Shown piece by piece: positions 19,165 to 28,017 of a stretch of DNA of 64,000 nt; position 1 is the first letter of the stretch, and the number at the start of each line of letters is the position of its first letter. Both the position numbers and the translations under genes were made by a program. The notes below the pieces were generated by a model, which saw only the letters and a list, made by a program, of their open reading frames with translations, had not been told where the DNA came from and ran no database searches. The stretch comes from Sporosarcina sp. NCCP-2716 (GTDB taxonomy: Bacteria; Bacillota; Bacilli; Bacillales_A; Planococcaceae). The stretch lies in the NCBI RefSeq assembly GCF_023707985.1, contig NZ_BRCF01000006.1, forward strand, positions 137,861 through 201,860, given 5' to 3'.

Positions 19165-19395
19165 GACGGCTAACCGCTCGATACCGGCGGCTAACCGATC
19201 AATACCATCGGCTAACCGATCAATACCGGCGGCTAACCGATCAATACCATCGGCTAACCGATCAATACCATCGGCTAACCGCTCAATTCTGGCGGCTAAC
19301 CGATCGATACCCACGGCTAACCGATCGATACCATCGGCCAACCGCTCGATACCCACGGCCAACCGCTCAATTCCCACAGCCAACCGCTCAATTCC
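19165..19395. repeat. 21-nt tandem repeat array, 11 copies
   Basis: Eleven exact-length 21-nt units start at 19165 and repeat every 21 bases to 19395. The conserved core is CGGCTAACCGATCAATACC with variation at a few sites (GATC/GCTC, AATACC/GATACC/AATTCC, and a two-base linker GG, AT or CA). The array fills the space between the ald terminator and the terminator of the M24 peptidase gene. As 21 is a multiple of three, both strands are open: the plus strand would give ANRSIP(A/S/T), the minus strand (I)(D/E)RLA(D/V/A)G heptads. Neither frame has a convincing ribosome-binding site, and both begin inside neighbouring terminators, so it is called non-coding. Confidence 0.92.
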
Positions 19396-19419
19396 CATCG
19401 CCTGCCATCGACCTAACCC

Positions 19420-19456
19420 CAACAAAAAACAGTCCCCATTAAAAAGGGGACTGCGC
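19420..19456 (-). terminator. Terminator of the M24 peptidase gene
   Basis: Minus strand: CAGTCCCC pairs with GGGGACTG around TTTTTAAT, followed by TTTTTT. It lies directly after the stop codon. Confidence 0.88.
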
Positions 19457-19460
19457 AGCA

Positions 19461-20555
19461 TCATCGGATGATCGTCAATTCTTTCGGGAACTTCGTCATC
19501 ACTTCAACGCCGTCCGCGGTGACGACGACATCGTCTTCGATCCGCACGCCTGTGATCGATGAATCATAGATACCAGGTTCGATCGTGAACACCATGCCTT
19601 CGTCCAGCTGGAAGTCGTTCGCTCCGTGGATCGACGGGAATTCATGGACGGAAATCCCTAGGCCGTGTCCGAGACGGTGTGTGAAATACTCCCCGTATCC
19701 CGCTTCCGAGATGACATCGCGGGACGCCTTGTCGAGGTCTTTCGCTTTCACGCCAGGTTTCACGAGATCGATCGCCGCCTGGTTCGCACGTCGGACCGCT
19801 TCGTAAATATCCTTCTGTGCATCGGACGGTTCGCCGAATGCAAGCGTACGCGTAATGTCCGAACAGTAGCCTTTATGGACGACACCGAGGTCGAGCAGGA
19901 CGAAATCGCCTTGGACGATCTTCCGGTCACCCGGTGTGCCGTGCGGGGAAGCTGTTTTCGTCCCGGTCAGGACCGTCGTATCGAACGACATCTTCTGTAC
20001 GCCTTTCTTCTTCAGCGCAAGTTCGATCGCCGTCTGCAGTTCGAGCTCTGTCACGCCTTCCGCAATATGATCGCACGCCACTTCGATCGCATAGTCGGCA
20101 AGGGCTGCCGCTTCACGGAGAAGTCCGAGCTCCTGCTCGTCCTTCCGGCTGCGCATTGCATTCAGCTGCTCGTCCAGCCGGCTGATCGAAACCCCTGCGA
20201 ACAGCGTCTCCAGCCGCTCCAGGCGTTCGACCGTCAGATGGGACTTCTCGATGGCAATCGACTGGATGCCATCCATCCGGCGTCCGGCCGCTTCCTTCAC
20301 GAATTCCCACGCGTCGTCCGTATCTTCGTAGCCGACCGCTTCGTATTCCCAGCCGGCTGCCTTCACATCAGGCACTTCCATGAGGGGGCAGATGATGAAC
20401 GGATCGGCGTCCTTGAAAATCATCACACCGAGCAGCCGCTCATGCGGATCACTGCTGAAACCGGATAAATAGAAGATGTTGTCAGGTGTCGTGACGAGTG
20501 CTGCATCCGTCTTGTGGTCTGTTAGAAATTGCTGGATCGTTTCAAGTCTGTTCAA
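19461..20555 (-). CDS. M24-family Xaa-Pro dipeptidase/aminopeptidase
   Basis: Metallopeptidase with the pita-bread fold that cleaves peptides with proline at the second position. Of 364 residues, the N-terminal creatinase-like domain takes about 130. The metal ligands follow in order: two Asp in [17 protein letters not shown], His in [15 protein letters not shown], Glu in FTIEPGIY and Glu in VRIEDDVVV. The start is TTG at 20553-20555, supported by GAGGAGG seven bases upstream. It runs divergently from the ytkL homologue with about 108 bases between the starts. Whether it prefers dipeptides (PepQ) or longer substrates is not visible. Confidence 0.9.
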   Translation of the reverse strand: MNRLETIQQFLTDHKTDAALVTTPDNIFYLSGFSSDPHERLLGVMIFKDADPFIICPLMEVPDVKAAGWEYEAVGYEDTDDAWEFVKEAAGRRMDGIQSIAIEKSHLTVERLERLETLFAGVSISRLDEQLNAMRSRKDEQELGLLREAAALADYAIEVACDHIAEGVTELELQTAIELALKKKGVQKMSFDTTVLTGTKTASPHGTPGDRKIVQGDFVLLDLGVVHKGYCSDITRTLAFGEPSDAQKDIYEAVRRANQAAIDLVKPGVKAKDLDKASRDVISEAGYGEYFTHRLGHGLGISVHEFPSIHGANDFQLDEGMVFTIEPGIYDSSITGVRIEDDVVVTADGVEVMTKFPKELTIIR

Positions 20556-20663
20556 GTGAATTCCTCCTCTTTACATCTTTCATCATACCAAAAAAGAGGG
20601 TTTGCGGCAGGTTTCGTGAATCCGTCTATGAGGAAAGAAGTCAAAGTGGAGGTGCCGGATAAA

Positions 20664-21344
20664 TTGCAAATCTCATATCATGGACATTCGATCGTCAAAG
20701 TGAAGACACAGGGCTATGAAATACTCATCGATCCGTTCATCACAGGGAACGAACTGACGGATCTGATAGCGGAAGAACAGAAGCCGGATGTCATCCTGCT
20801 CACGCACGGACATAACGACCACGTCGGGGATACGGTCGATATCGCGAAAGCGAGCGGTGCGCTCGTCGTCGCGCCGAACGAACTGGCCGTCTGGCTCGGC
20901 TGGCAGGGACTCGACACGCACGGCATGAACATCGGCGGGGCTCATCAGTTCTACTTCGGAACGGTAAAATACACAAAAGCGTTCCACAGCTCGTCCTATA
21001 CGACGGAGGATAAGCAGATCATCTATACCGGGATGCCGGCGGGAATCCTGTTTTCGGCGGAAGGCAAAACGATCTACCATGCCGGCGACACGTCACTGTT
21101 CGGCGATATGGAGCTGATCGGCAGACGGAACACAATCGACGTGGCGTTCCTGCCGATTGGGGATAATTTCACGATGGGGCCAGAAGACGCGGCGTATGCA
21201 GCTGGCCTGCTGAAGCCGAAGCTTGCGGTACCTGTCCATTACAATACTTTCCCTGCAATCAGACAGGATCCCGAGACGTTCTGCAGCCTCGCGGACAGCA
21301 CGGAGGCGAGAGTGATGGCACCGGGAGAATCGATCACTTTGTAA
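20664..21344 (+). CDS. ytkL: Metallo-beta-lactamase-fold hydrolase, UPF0173 (YtkL-like)
   Basis: Zinc hydrolase of unknown substrate, 226 residues. Metal-binding motifs are ISYHGHS at the N-terminus, [10 protein letters not shown], the histidine in [11 protein letters not shown], and the terminal PVHYNTFP. The start TTG at 20664 is preferred: GGAGGTG sits nine bases upstream and the resulting start (M-QISYHGHS) and length match the family. An ATG at 20628 would add 12 residues. The gene order ytkL-ytoI-ytpI-nrnA is that of B. subtilis. Confidence 0.87.
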   Translation: MQISYHGHSIVKVKTQGYEILIDPFITGNELTDLIAEEQKPDVILLTHGHNDHVGDTVDIAKASGALVVAPNELAVWLGWQGLDTHGMNIGGAHQFYFGTVKYTKAFHSSSYTTEDKQIIYTGMPAGILFSAEGKTIYHAGDTSLFGDMELIGRRNTIDVAFLPIGDNFTMGPEDAAYAAGLLKPKLAVPVHYNTFPAIRQDPETFCSLADSTEARVMAPGESITL

Positions 21345-21348
21345 CATG

Positions 21349-21392
21349 GCTGTGCCGCCTGGGCGATTTCTCGGGCGGCACGGTTTTTTTCG
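21349..21392 (+). terminator. Terminator of ytkL
   Basis: GTGCCGCC pairs with GGGCGGCAC and is followed by seven T. Confidence 0.85.
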
Positions 21393-21446
21393 TGAAATTA
21401 TGGTAAACTGAGACTCTAAGGCAACCATAAGGAAAAGGTGAACGAC

Positions 21447-22754
21447 ATGTCGACAAAACATGAGCAGATTCTGCGCCATATCGAAGAACTGCCCGTCGGT
21501 GAGAAGATCTCGGTCCGGCAGATCGCCCGCGCGCTCGCGGTCAGCGAAGGCACAGCCTACCGGGCCATCAAAGAAGCCGAAAACAATAAGCTCGTCAATA
21601 CGATCGAGCGTGTCGGGACAATCCGGATCGAAAAGAAGAAGAAGGAGAATATTGAACGGCTGACATTTGCGGAAGTTGTCAATATTGTGGATGGGAGCGT
21701 GCTCGGCGGGATGGGCGGCCTGCACAAGACCCTGACCAAGTTCCTGATCGGCGCCATGCAGGTGGATGATATACGCCGCTATATCCAGCCCGGCAGCCTC
21801 CTGATCGTCGGCAACCGGCAAAGGGCACACCGTCTTGCACTCAGTGCAGGGGCGGCTGTCCTCGTTACGGGCGGTTTTGATACGGCTGACGAAGTGAAGG
21901 AGCTTGCCGACTCACTCGGCCTGCCGGTCATCTCGACGAGTTATGACTCGTTCACCGTCGCGACGATGCTTGACCGTGCCATCTCCGACCAGATGATCGA
22001 AAAGGATATTCTGCTCGTCGAGGATATCCAGCATCCGCTCGCGAACACGATCGCTCTGTCCATCCAGGATACGGTCGGACGGTTCAACGAAGTGAGCCGC
22101 AAAACGTCGCACTCGGCTTTTCCGGTCATCGAGCGGAACGGGAGAGTCGTCGGCATGGTGACGTCGAAAGATATCGTCGGCAAGCACGACACGGAGCCGA
22201 TCGGCAAAGTCATGACATCTTCACCAATAACGGCGACCCGCAAGATGAGCGTCGCCTCCGCCGGCCACAGCATGGTCTGGGAAGGGATCGATCTGCTGCC
22301 TGTCGTGACGGAATCGGGGATCCTCGACGGAGTCCTCAGCCGCCAGGACGTACTGAAAGCGTTCCAGATGACCCAGCGCCAGCCGCAGCACGGCCAGACG
22401 ATCGACGATATCGTCAAGAGCCAGATGCATGCGGATGATGAAACCAAACCGAACATCACTTTCGATGTGATACCGCAGCTGACGAACCAGTTCGGCACCT
22501 TGTCCTACGGCGCGCTCACGACACTGCTTGCTGAAACGGGCAACCGCGCCATCAAACTCGTCAAGCGAGGGGAAAGTGTGCCGGAAAACATCACCATCTA
22601 CTTCATGAAGCATGTCCAGCTCGGCAGTACTGTCCAAGTTACGCCGGATATTCTTCACATGAGCCGCCGTGTCGTAAAAATGGACATCTCCATTTTCGCG
22701 GAAGGCGAAATGGTCGGCAAAGCGCTCGTTACATACCAGCTGCTGGAACGCTGA
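21447..22754 (+). CDS. ytoI: HTH-DRTGG-CBS-hotdog protein (YtoI-like)
   Basis: A 435-residue modular protein. An N-terminal winged-helix-like domain (ISVRQIARALAVSEGTAYRAIKEAE) comes first, then a DRTGG domain (LLIVGNRQRAHRLALSAGAAVLVTGGF), then two CBS modules (HSAFPVIERNGRVVGMVTSKDIVG and IDLLPVVTESGILDGVLSRQDV), and a C-terminal hotdog thioesterase-like domain. The likely start is ATG 21447, with AAGGAAAAGG upstream; GTG 21438 overlaps that site. CBS pairs often bind adenine nucleotides, so this may be a ligand-responsive DNA-binding or metabolic sensor. The function is not established. Confidence 0.85.
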   Translation: MSTKHEQILRHIEELPVGEKISVRQIARALAVSEGTAYRAIKEAENNKLVNTIERVGTIRIEKKKKENIERLTFAEVVNIVDGSVLGGMGGLHKTLTKFLIGAMQVDDIRRYIQPGSLLIVGNRQRAHRLALSAGAAVLVTGGFDTADEVKELADSLGLPVISTSYDSFTVATMLDRAISDQMIEKDILLVEDIQHPLANTIALSIQDTVGRFNEVSRKTSHSAFPVIERNGRVVGMVTSKDIVGKHDTEPIGKVMTSSPITATRKMSVASAGHSMVWEGIDLLPVVTESGILDGVLSRQDVLKAFQMTQRQPQHGQTIDDIVKSQMHADDETKPNITFDVIPQLTNQFGTLSYGALTTLLAETGNRAIKLVKRGESVPENITIYFMKHVQLGSTVQVTPDILHMSRRVVKMDISIFAEGEMVGKALVTYQLLER

Positions 22755-22756
22755 AC

Positions 22757-22786
22757 AGAAAAAAACGCTGATGCCGGGGCATCAGC
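22757..22786 (-). terminator. Terminator overlapping the 3' end of ytpI
   Basis: ACGCTGATGCC pairs with GGCATCAGCGT; on the minus strand a seven-T run follows. The hairpin's left arm includes the last ytpI bases. Confidence 0.8.
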
Positions 22787-23102
22787 GTGTATTCAATTCC
22801 GTCTCTTCATCGACAAATCGGTTGTAATGCTTCATCGCTCTCCAGTTGAAGATGGAGACGTAACCGCCGAGGACGACGAAGACAGCGACGACCGCATAAG
22901 TGATAGCACCGTCGAACAGCAGCAGCTGATTGACGCCGAACACGACGAGCATGATGCCGAGGAACATCCCGGCTTTCGAAGCGAACATCTTTTTGCGGAT
23001 CGGGAACACTTGGCTCGTCCGGAACTGGCGTGTTTTGAAGTAAAAGTAGAACACTGCCGAAGCAATGATGAGGAACACGAGTATGAAATTCACTGTCTGC
23101 AT
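22782..23102 (-). CDS. ytpI: YtpI-family small membrane protein
   Basis: A 106-residue protein with three hydrophobic segments (residues about 3-22, 46-64 and 68-87) separated by a basic loop (KTRQFRTSQVFPIRKKMFASK). It has an acidic C-terminus. The ribosome-binding site is GGAGGG. It is recognised by similarity and by its place between ytoI and nrnA, in the opposite orientation to both. No function is known. Confidence 0.8.
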   Translation of the reverse strand: MQTVNFILVFLIIASAVFYFYFKTRQFRTSQVFPIRKKMFASKAGMFLGIMLVVFGVNQLLLFDGAITYAVVAVFVVLGGYVSIFNWRAMKHYNRFVDEETELNTR

Positions 23103-23198
23103 AGTACAGCCCTCCAGAAGAATAGTACACGTCTTCTATTGTAGCGGCTTCGTCATACAAATGCGAACGCAATTATTTGAACAATGGGGGAACGGACC

Positions 23199-24143
23199 AT
23201 GAAAAGACAAATCATCGACACAATTGAACGCTATTCCACAATTATCATCCACCGGCACGTGCGTCCGGATCCCGACGCTTTCGGATCACAAGTCGGCCTC
23301 AAGAAACTGATCGAAGCGAACTACCCCGGTAAAACCGTCCATGCCGCCGGAAGCGACGACGGGCAGCTCGCCTTCCTCGCATCACAGGACGCTGTAACCG
23401 ACGACATGTACAGCGGAGCGCTCGTCATCGTCACCGATACGGCGAACACCGACCGTATCGACGGCCAAGACTACGGAAAAGGTGATTTCCTCGTCAAGAT
23501 CGACCACCATCCGAACGTCGATCCGTACGGTGATGTCCTGTGGGTCGACACCGATGCGAGTTCCTGCTCGGAAATGATCTTCGGCCTGTACGCAGAAGGC
23601 CGGGAGTACAAGGGCTGGACGATGCCGGACGAAGCGGCTCGTCTGCTGTTCGCCGGCATCGTCGGGGACACGGGCCGGTTCATGTATCCGAGTGCGACCG
23701 GTACGACATTCGAAGTCGCAAGCGAGCTTATCAAGCACGATTTCGACCGTCAGCAGATCTTCGCGGGGATGTACGAAGTGGAACGCAGCATGCTGAATCT
23801 GCAGGGGTACGTCTATCAGAACTTCCAGATGGATGAAAACGGCGCCGCCTACATCAAACTCCCAACGGATATCCTTCAGCAGTTCGGCGTGCGCCCGGAA
23901 GAGACGTCTTCCCTAGTCAGCTCCCTCGGAGACGTGAAAGGCATTTGTGCATGGCTCATATTCGTTGAGGAGCCGGATCAGATCCGCGTGCGGCTCCGTT
24001 CGAAAAAAGTGGTCATCAATGAACTGGCGGCTGACTATGGCGGCGGGGGACATCCACTTGCAGCAGGCGCTTCCGTCCATTCGTGGGATGAAGCCGATGA
24101 GGTCATCAGCAGGCTGAAAGCGATGTGCGCGCAACACAAATGA
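23199..24143 (+). CDS. nrnA: Oligoribonuclease / pAp phosphatase NrnA
   Basis: DHH-family phosphoesterase that degrades very short RNA (including pGpG) and dephosphorylates pAp. The 314 residues begin MKRQIIDTIERYSTIIIHRH. Metal ligands are in HRHVRPDPDAFGS, DTANTDR and the DHH motif IDHHPNVDPYGD. The DHHA1 substrate domain ends with GGGHPLAAGAS. ATG 23199 is preferred over the in-frame GTG at 23184 because GGGGGAA lies just before it and the N-terminus then matches B. subtilis. With DgcP in the same window, it could finish breakdown of c-di-GMP-derived pGpG. Confidence 0.93.
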   Translation: MKRQIIDTIERYSTIIIHRHVRPDPDAFGSQVGLKKLIEANYPGKTVHAAGSDDGQLAFLASQDAVTDDMYSGALVIVTDTANTDRIDGQDYGKGDFLVKIDHHPNVDPYGDVLWVDTDASSCSEMIFGLYAEGREYKGWTMPDEAARLLFAGIVGDTGRFMYPSATGTTFEVASELIKHDFDRQQIFAGMYEVERSMLNLQGYVYQNFQMDENGAAYIKLPTDILQQFGVRPEETSSLVSSLGDVKGICAWLIFVEEPDQIRVRLRSKKVVINELAADYGGGGHPLAAGASVHSWDEADEVISRLKAMCAQHK

Positions 24144-24157
24144 GGGAGGGGCAGACC

Positions 24158-27100
24158 ATGACGCTTGTTTACCCGCAGCTGATCACTGGTGCTGATTTCC
24201 TGAACGGCATTATCAAACTGGACCGGCTGGCTCCTCTTCTTCAGCGAAGAGGGGCTGTTTCTGCTGCGATCGTCAATTCTTCGCTGTCAGGTGTCCGATC
24301 GTTCTGGAAAGTGATGACGAAATACGGCATCCATCCGGTGATCGGCCTGTCCCTGCACGTCGAAACGGAAGCGGGCGGGAAACCGCTCATTTACATATAC
24401 GCTAAAAATGACGAAGGCTTCCGGCAGCTCCTGAAGGCGAGCAGTGCAGCCGCGACACGGGAGTCCGGCACGCTGCCTGAGAAGTGGCTCAAGCCATATA
24501 CGGAAAACTGCGCTGTCGTCCTGTCGCTCACCTCGCCGACGTGGGAAGGATTCCGCTCACCCGATGACATCCAAAGATTCACGGAGCACTGCGGCACTGC
24601 CGACCTGTACATCGGCATCGCCAGGCCGGCGGGTGAAGTCCAAGAGGAGGAACAGCAGATCGAGGAAGCGGCGGATGCAGCAGGCCTGCCGATCATCGCC
24701 TGCAGCGAAGCGAGATTCATCGATCCGGAAGACGCGTTCAGTTATGAGACGGCCCAGGCGATCCGGGACGGATACAAGCTGAACGACCCGGCACGTCCGG
24801 TGAATATGCATGGCAACAGTTACGTACCGGAGGAATCGGAACTAGCAGCATGGTTCACCGGAAAAGAGGAGTGGCTGCAGCGAGCCGCGGACCTTCTTTT
24901 GTCGTGCACGGTGCAGCTGCCTGAAAAACGGCTCCTCATGCCCCGGTTCCCCGTAGCTGACGAGGACACACCGGCTGCGCTGCTGGAACGGCGCTGCCGG
25001 GCAGGTCTGCAGGACAAGATCGGAACGCTGACCGGCGAGTACGAGGAACGGCTCCGTTACGAGCTGGACGTCATCTCGTCGATGGGGTATGCGGATTACT
25101 TCCTCATCGTTGAAGATTTCATTGACTATGCAAAAGGGAACGAGATCGAAGTCGGTCCGGGACGCGGCTCGTCCGCCGGTTCTCTCGTCGCTTTCTCCCT
25201 CGGCATCACAGCGGTCGATCCGCTGAAATACGGCCTCATCTTCGAACGGTTCCTGAACAGGAGCCGCGTGACGATGCCCGATATCGATGTGGATTTCGCG
25301 GACACCCGGCGTCTTGAAGTCGTGGAATACGTCGCCCGGAAATACGGCAGGAACCATGTCGCCCAGATCATCACGTTCGGCACGCTGTCGGCGAAATCCG
25401 TGGCCCGCAATACGGCCCGGGTGTTCGGTTTCTCGAATGAAGACCTGTCGTTCGTCTCGAAGAACCTCGCCGCGGCGCATGGCAGGACACTGAGCGAACG
25501 GATCGATCAGTCGCCCGCCCTCCGCAAGTGGATCGAGGCAGACGAAGTCAGATCGAAGTGGCTCCAGGCTTCCCTGGCACTCGAAGGGCTGCCCCGCAAT
25601 GCATCGACCCATGCGGCAGGTGTCATCCTGTCCCCGAACCCGCTCGTCGAAACGGTTCCTCTGCAGAGCGGCGGGGATTCCGTCTACCTGACCCAATGGG
25701 CGATGAATGACGCGGAAGAAGCCGGTCTCCTGAAAATGGACTTCCTCGGTCTGCGGAACCTCACACTCCTCGACCGGATCCGGCGGAATGTACGCCGTGA
25801 CACTGGCAGGAACGTACTGCTTGACCAGCTGCCGCTGACGGACGAACCGACGCTCGAACTGTTCCGGCAGGGGGACATGCTCGGCGTGTTCCAGTTCGAG
25901 TCACCGGGAATGAGAAGGGCGCTGCGCGAAGTCGAACCGGATTCGTTCGGCGATATCTATGCCGTCAACGCACTCTACCGTCCCGGTCCGATGGAGTTCA
26001 TCCCACTCTACAGCCGGCGTAAAAAAGGCCGGGAGCCTGTCCATTATACGCATCCGGCACTTGAACCGATCCTGAAGGAAACGTACGGCATCATCGTCTA
26101 TCAGGAACAGATCATGCAGATTGCCGTGCAGATTGCCGGGTTCACGATGGGGGAGGCCGATCTTCTCCGGCGCGCCATCAGCAAAAAGAAACGGGATATC
26201 CTTGAACAGGAACAGGCCCATTTCACGGCTGGCGCGGTGAAAAACGGTTTCCCTGAACAGGCCGCTGCAAGTATTTACGAGCTGATCGTCAAGTTTGCGG
26301 ACTACGGATTTCCGAAAAGCCATGCGGTCGCCTATTCCCTCATCTCCTACCAGCTCGCGTATTTGAAAGCGAACTACCCAGCCCCGTTTTACGCAGCGTG
26401 CCTCAGTGTACTCGCCGGCTCGCCTGAAAAGATGATGGAATACATCGGGGAGATGAGAACGAAGGGCATCCGGCTGCTCGGTCCTTCCATCACGAAGAGC
26501 AAATGGTCCGCTTCGACGGAAAACGGGGCGGTGCGCCTCGGACTGAACGCAGTGAAAGGCGTACCGTATTCGTTCTATAAAGCGGTGCGCGAAGCTGCAG
26601 ATCAGAAAGCACCGCTGAAAACCCTCTTCGATCTGGCAGTAGCTTCCGGCGCCGAGCAGTTCAATGACAAAACCGTCCCGCCGCTCGTCAAGTCGGGCGC
26701 GCTCGATGAGTTCGGACAGCCCCGCGAAGTGCTGCTCGCATCGATTGAAGCTGCGAAGAAACACGCACTGTTCGTCCGTCCCACCGACGGGGCAGACCTG
26801 TTTGCAGGCATGATGGGCAGCATCGCGAGTCCGAAATACAGTCCGGCCGGGACGATGCCCGAGATGGAGCGGCTGGAGTCCGAAAAGGAAGTGCTCGGAT
26901 TCTACCTGTCCGAACATCCGGCAGGTGCGTTCCGGAAAACGCTCGAAGAACCGGCTCTGCCGCTCAGTCAGGCCGCAGAAACAGCTCCCGGTTCACGTGT
27001 CACAGTGGCAGGGCTGCTGACGGAATGCAAACGGATCCGTACGAAAAAAGGGGAAGCGATGGCATTCCTCGAACTGCAAGACGAAACCGGAAGCCTGTCC

Positions 27101-27238
27101 GTCACCCTCTTCCCGAAAGTGTACGCCTCTTCCAGCCACGCGCTGGACGGACAGGTCATGATCGTCTGCCGGGGGAAAACGGAACTGAGGAACGGCATCC
27201 CCCAGCTCGTGGCGGATGAACTGTACGTTCCCGGTTGA
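24158..27238 (+). CDS. dnaE: DNA polymerase III alpha subunit DnaE with degenerate PHP domain
   Basis: C-family DNA polymerase; in Bacillales it extends RNA primers before PolC takes over. The 1026-residue protein carries the catalytic aspartates in PDIDVDFAD, the GRGSSAGS motif, the fingers region, a helix-hairpin-helix segment and a C-terminal OB fold (VTVAGLLTECKRIRTKKGEAMAFLEL). The N-terminal PHP domain is eroded: where DnaE proteins have VHLxVHSxYS and LALTD, this reads VYPQLITGADF and AAIVNSS, so metal-binding histidines are gone. It is about 90 residues shorter than B. subtilis DnaE. The start ATG 24158 follows GGGAGGGG, 15 bases after nrnA. Confidence 0.93.
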   Translation: MTLVYPQLITGADFLNGIIKLDRLAPLLQRRGAVSAAIVNSSLSGVRSFWKVMTKYGIHPVIGLSLHVETEAGGKPLIYIYAKNDEGFRQLLKASSAAATRESGTLPEKWLKPYTENCAVVLSLTSPTWEGFRSPDDIQRFTEHCGTADLYIGIARPAGEVQEEEQQIEEAADAAGLPIIACSEARFIDPEDAFSYETAQAIRDGYKLNDPARPVNMHGNSYVPEESELAAWFTGKEEWLQRAADLLLSCTVQLPEKRLLMPRFPVADEDTPAALLERRCRAGLQDKIGTLTGEYEERLRYELDVISSMGYADYFLIVEDFIDYAKGNEIEVGPGRGSSAGSLVAFSLGITAVDPLKYGLIFERFLNRSRVTMPDIDVDFADTRRLEVVEYVARKYGRNHVAQIITFGTLSAKSVARNTARVFGFSNEDLSFVSKNLAAAHGRTLSERIDQSPALRKWIEADEVRSKWLQASLALEGLPRNASTHAAGVILSPNPLVETVPLQSGGDSVYLTQWAMNDAEEAGLLKMDFLGLRNLTLLDRIRRNVRRDTGRNVLLDQLPLTDEPTLELFRQGDMLGVFQFESPGMRRALREVEPDSFGDIYAVNALYRPGPMEFIPLYSRRKKGREPVHYTHPALEPILKETYGIIVYQEQIMQIAVQIAGFTMGEADLLRRAISKKKRDILEQEQAHFTAGAVKNGFPEQAAASIYELIVKFADYGFPKSHAVAYSLISYQLAYLKANYPAPFYAACLSVLAGSPEKMMEYIGEMRTKGIRLLGPSITKSKWSASTENGAVRLGLNAVKGVPYSFYKAVREAADQKAPLKTLFDLAVASGAEQFNDKTVPPLVKSGALDEFGQPREVLLASIEAAKKHALFVRPTDGADLFAGMMGSIASPKYSPAGTMPEMERLESEKEVLGFYLSEHPAGAFRKTLEEPALPLSQAAETAPGSRVTVAGLLTECKRIRTKKGEAMAFLELQDETGSLSVTLFPKVYASSSHALDGQVMIVCRGKTELRNGIPQLVADELYVPG

Positions 27239-27271
27239 GCAGACTGGAATTTGCCGATCCCCAGATATCAC

Positions 27272-27300
27272 TTTACGCGGCGCCCCCTTTTTTGTATGCT
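27272..27300 (+). promoter_or_regulatory. Sigma-A promoter of the gntR-accDA operon
   Basis: TTTACG (27272-27277), 17-bp spacer, TATGCT (27295-27300). Transcription should start near 27307, at the edge of the palindromic operator. Confidence 0.72.
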
Positions 27301-27309
27301 TATACAGGG

Positions 27310-27326
27310 AAGTGGTCTGACCACTT
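27310..27326. promoter_or_regulatory. 17-bp palindromic operator, FadR/GntR type
   Basis: AAGTGGTC-T-GACCACTT is a perfect inverted repeat at the predicted transcription start. TGGTCTGACCA-like palindromes are the known site type of FadR-subfamily GntR regulators, and the next gene encodes one. Autoregulation of the operon is the likely meaning. Confidence 0.75.
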
Positions 27327-27354
27327 AAGCAGAGAATGCAGAAGGAGTCCGGCT

Positions 27355-28017
27355 ATGGAAAAATCAAGTCCGTCATCGAAGCGTTTTTTGGATATCGTGC
27401 ATGATCTGCGCACGATCATTAAAGAAGAGGGTGCCGTCATCGGAGATAAGCTCCCTTCCGAGCGTGTGCTCGCAGAACGCCTGCAAGTCGGCAGGTCGAC
27501 AGTACGGGAAGCCTTACGGAGCCTGGAACTGCTAGGCCTGATCGAGACAAGGCGGGGGGAAGGCACGTTTCTCGCGGATTACAAAAAACATCAGCTCGTT
27601 GAGATCCTGTCCGCTTTCATCATGCAGCATCCTCAATCCTTACAGCACGTAGATGCGACACGCCGGATCCACGAAACAGCAGCGATCGAAAGTATTGCAG
27701 CCGACGCAGAACTGCGCGGACTGCCGGTATGGCAGGGATTCTTACGCAAGATGGAACTGGGGGAGCCGGTCATCCGGGAGGACGTGCTGAAAGAGCTGCT
27801 CGTCGCTGCCGGAAACCGCCTTTCCTTGAAAATCTGGTTTTTACTGAAACAATACAGCCGCGTTCCGACGCAATACGAAATTACCGCTGGGGAGCAAGGC
27901 TATGTCACACGGATGCTGGACGGACTGATGGACGGCAGCAGCGTGACGGCCATCGGTCATTACGATGACTGGCTGGACCTTGTAAATGCAGAAAGAAGGG
28001 GCGAACACGAATGCTAA
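27355..28017 (+). CDS. GntR/FadR-family transcriptional regulator heading accDA
   Basis: A 220-residue regulator with an N-terminal winged helix-turn-helix ([44 protein letters not shown]) and a C-terminal helical ligand-binding domain of FCD/FadR type, shorter than usual. Start ATG 27355 follows AGAAGGAG; the frame is open upstream through the promoter and operator, which is not coding. It overlaps accD by seven bases, and a 17-bp palindrome lies at its promoter. That arrangement implies it controls acetyl-CoA carboxylase transferase supply in response to a fatty-acid or acyl-CoA signal. The ligand is inference. Confidence 0.85.
   Translation: MEKSSPSSKRFLDIVHDLRTIIKEEGAVIGDKLPSERVLAERLQVGRSTVREALRSLELLGLIETRRGEGTFLADYKKHQLVEILSAFIMQHPQSLQHVDATRRIHETAAIESIAADAELRGLPVWQGFLRKMELGEPVIREDVLKELLVAAGNRLSLKIWFLLKQYSRVPTQYEITAGEQGYVTRMLDGLMDGSSVTAIGHYDDWLDLVNAERRGEHEC

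Noticed and set aside
19039..19471. Heptad-repeat proteins encoded on either strand of the 21-nt array
   Set aside because: The plus frame begins at a TTG inside the ald terminator and the minus frame begins inside the peptidase terminator and runs into ald; neither has a ribosome-binding site. Kept as a finding, not as a gene.
19665..20468. Plus-strand open frame opposite the M24 peptidase
   Set aside because: Antisense shadow of a gene with all five metal ligands intact.
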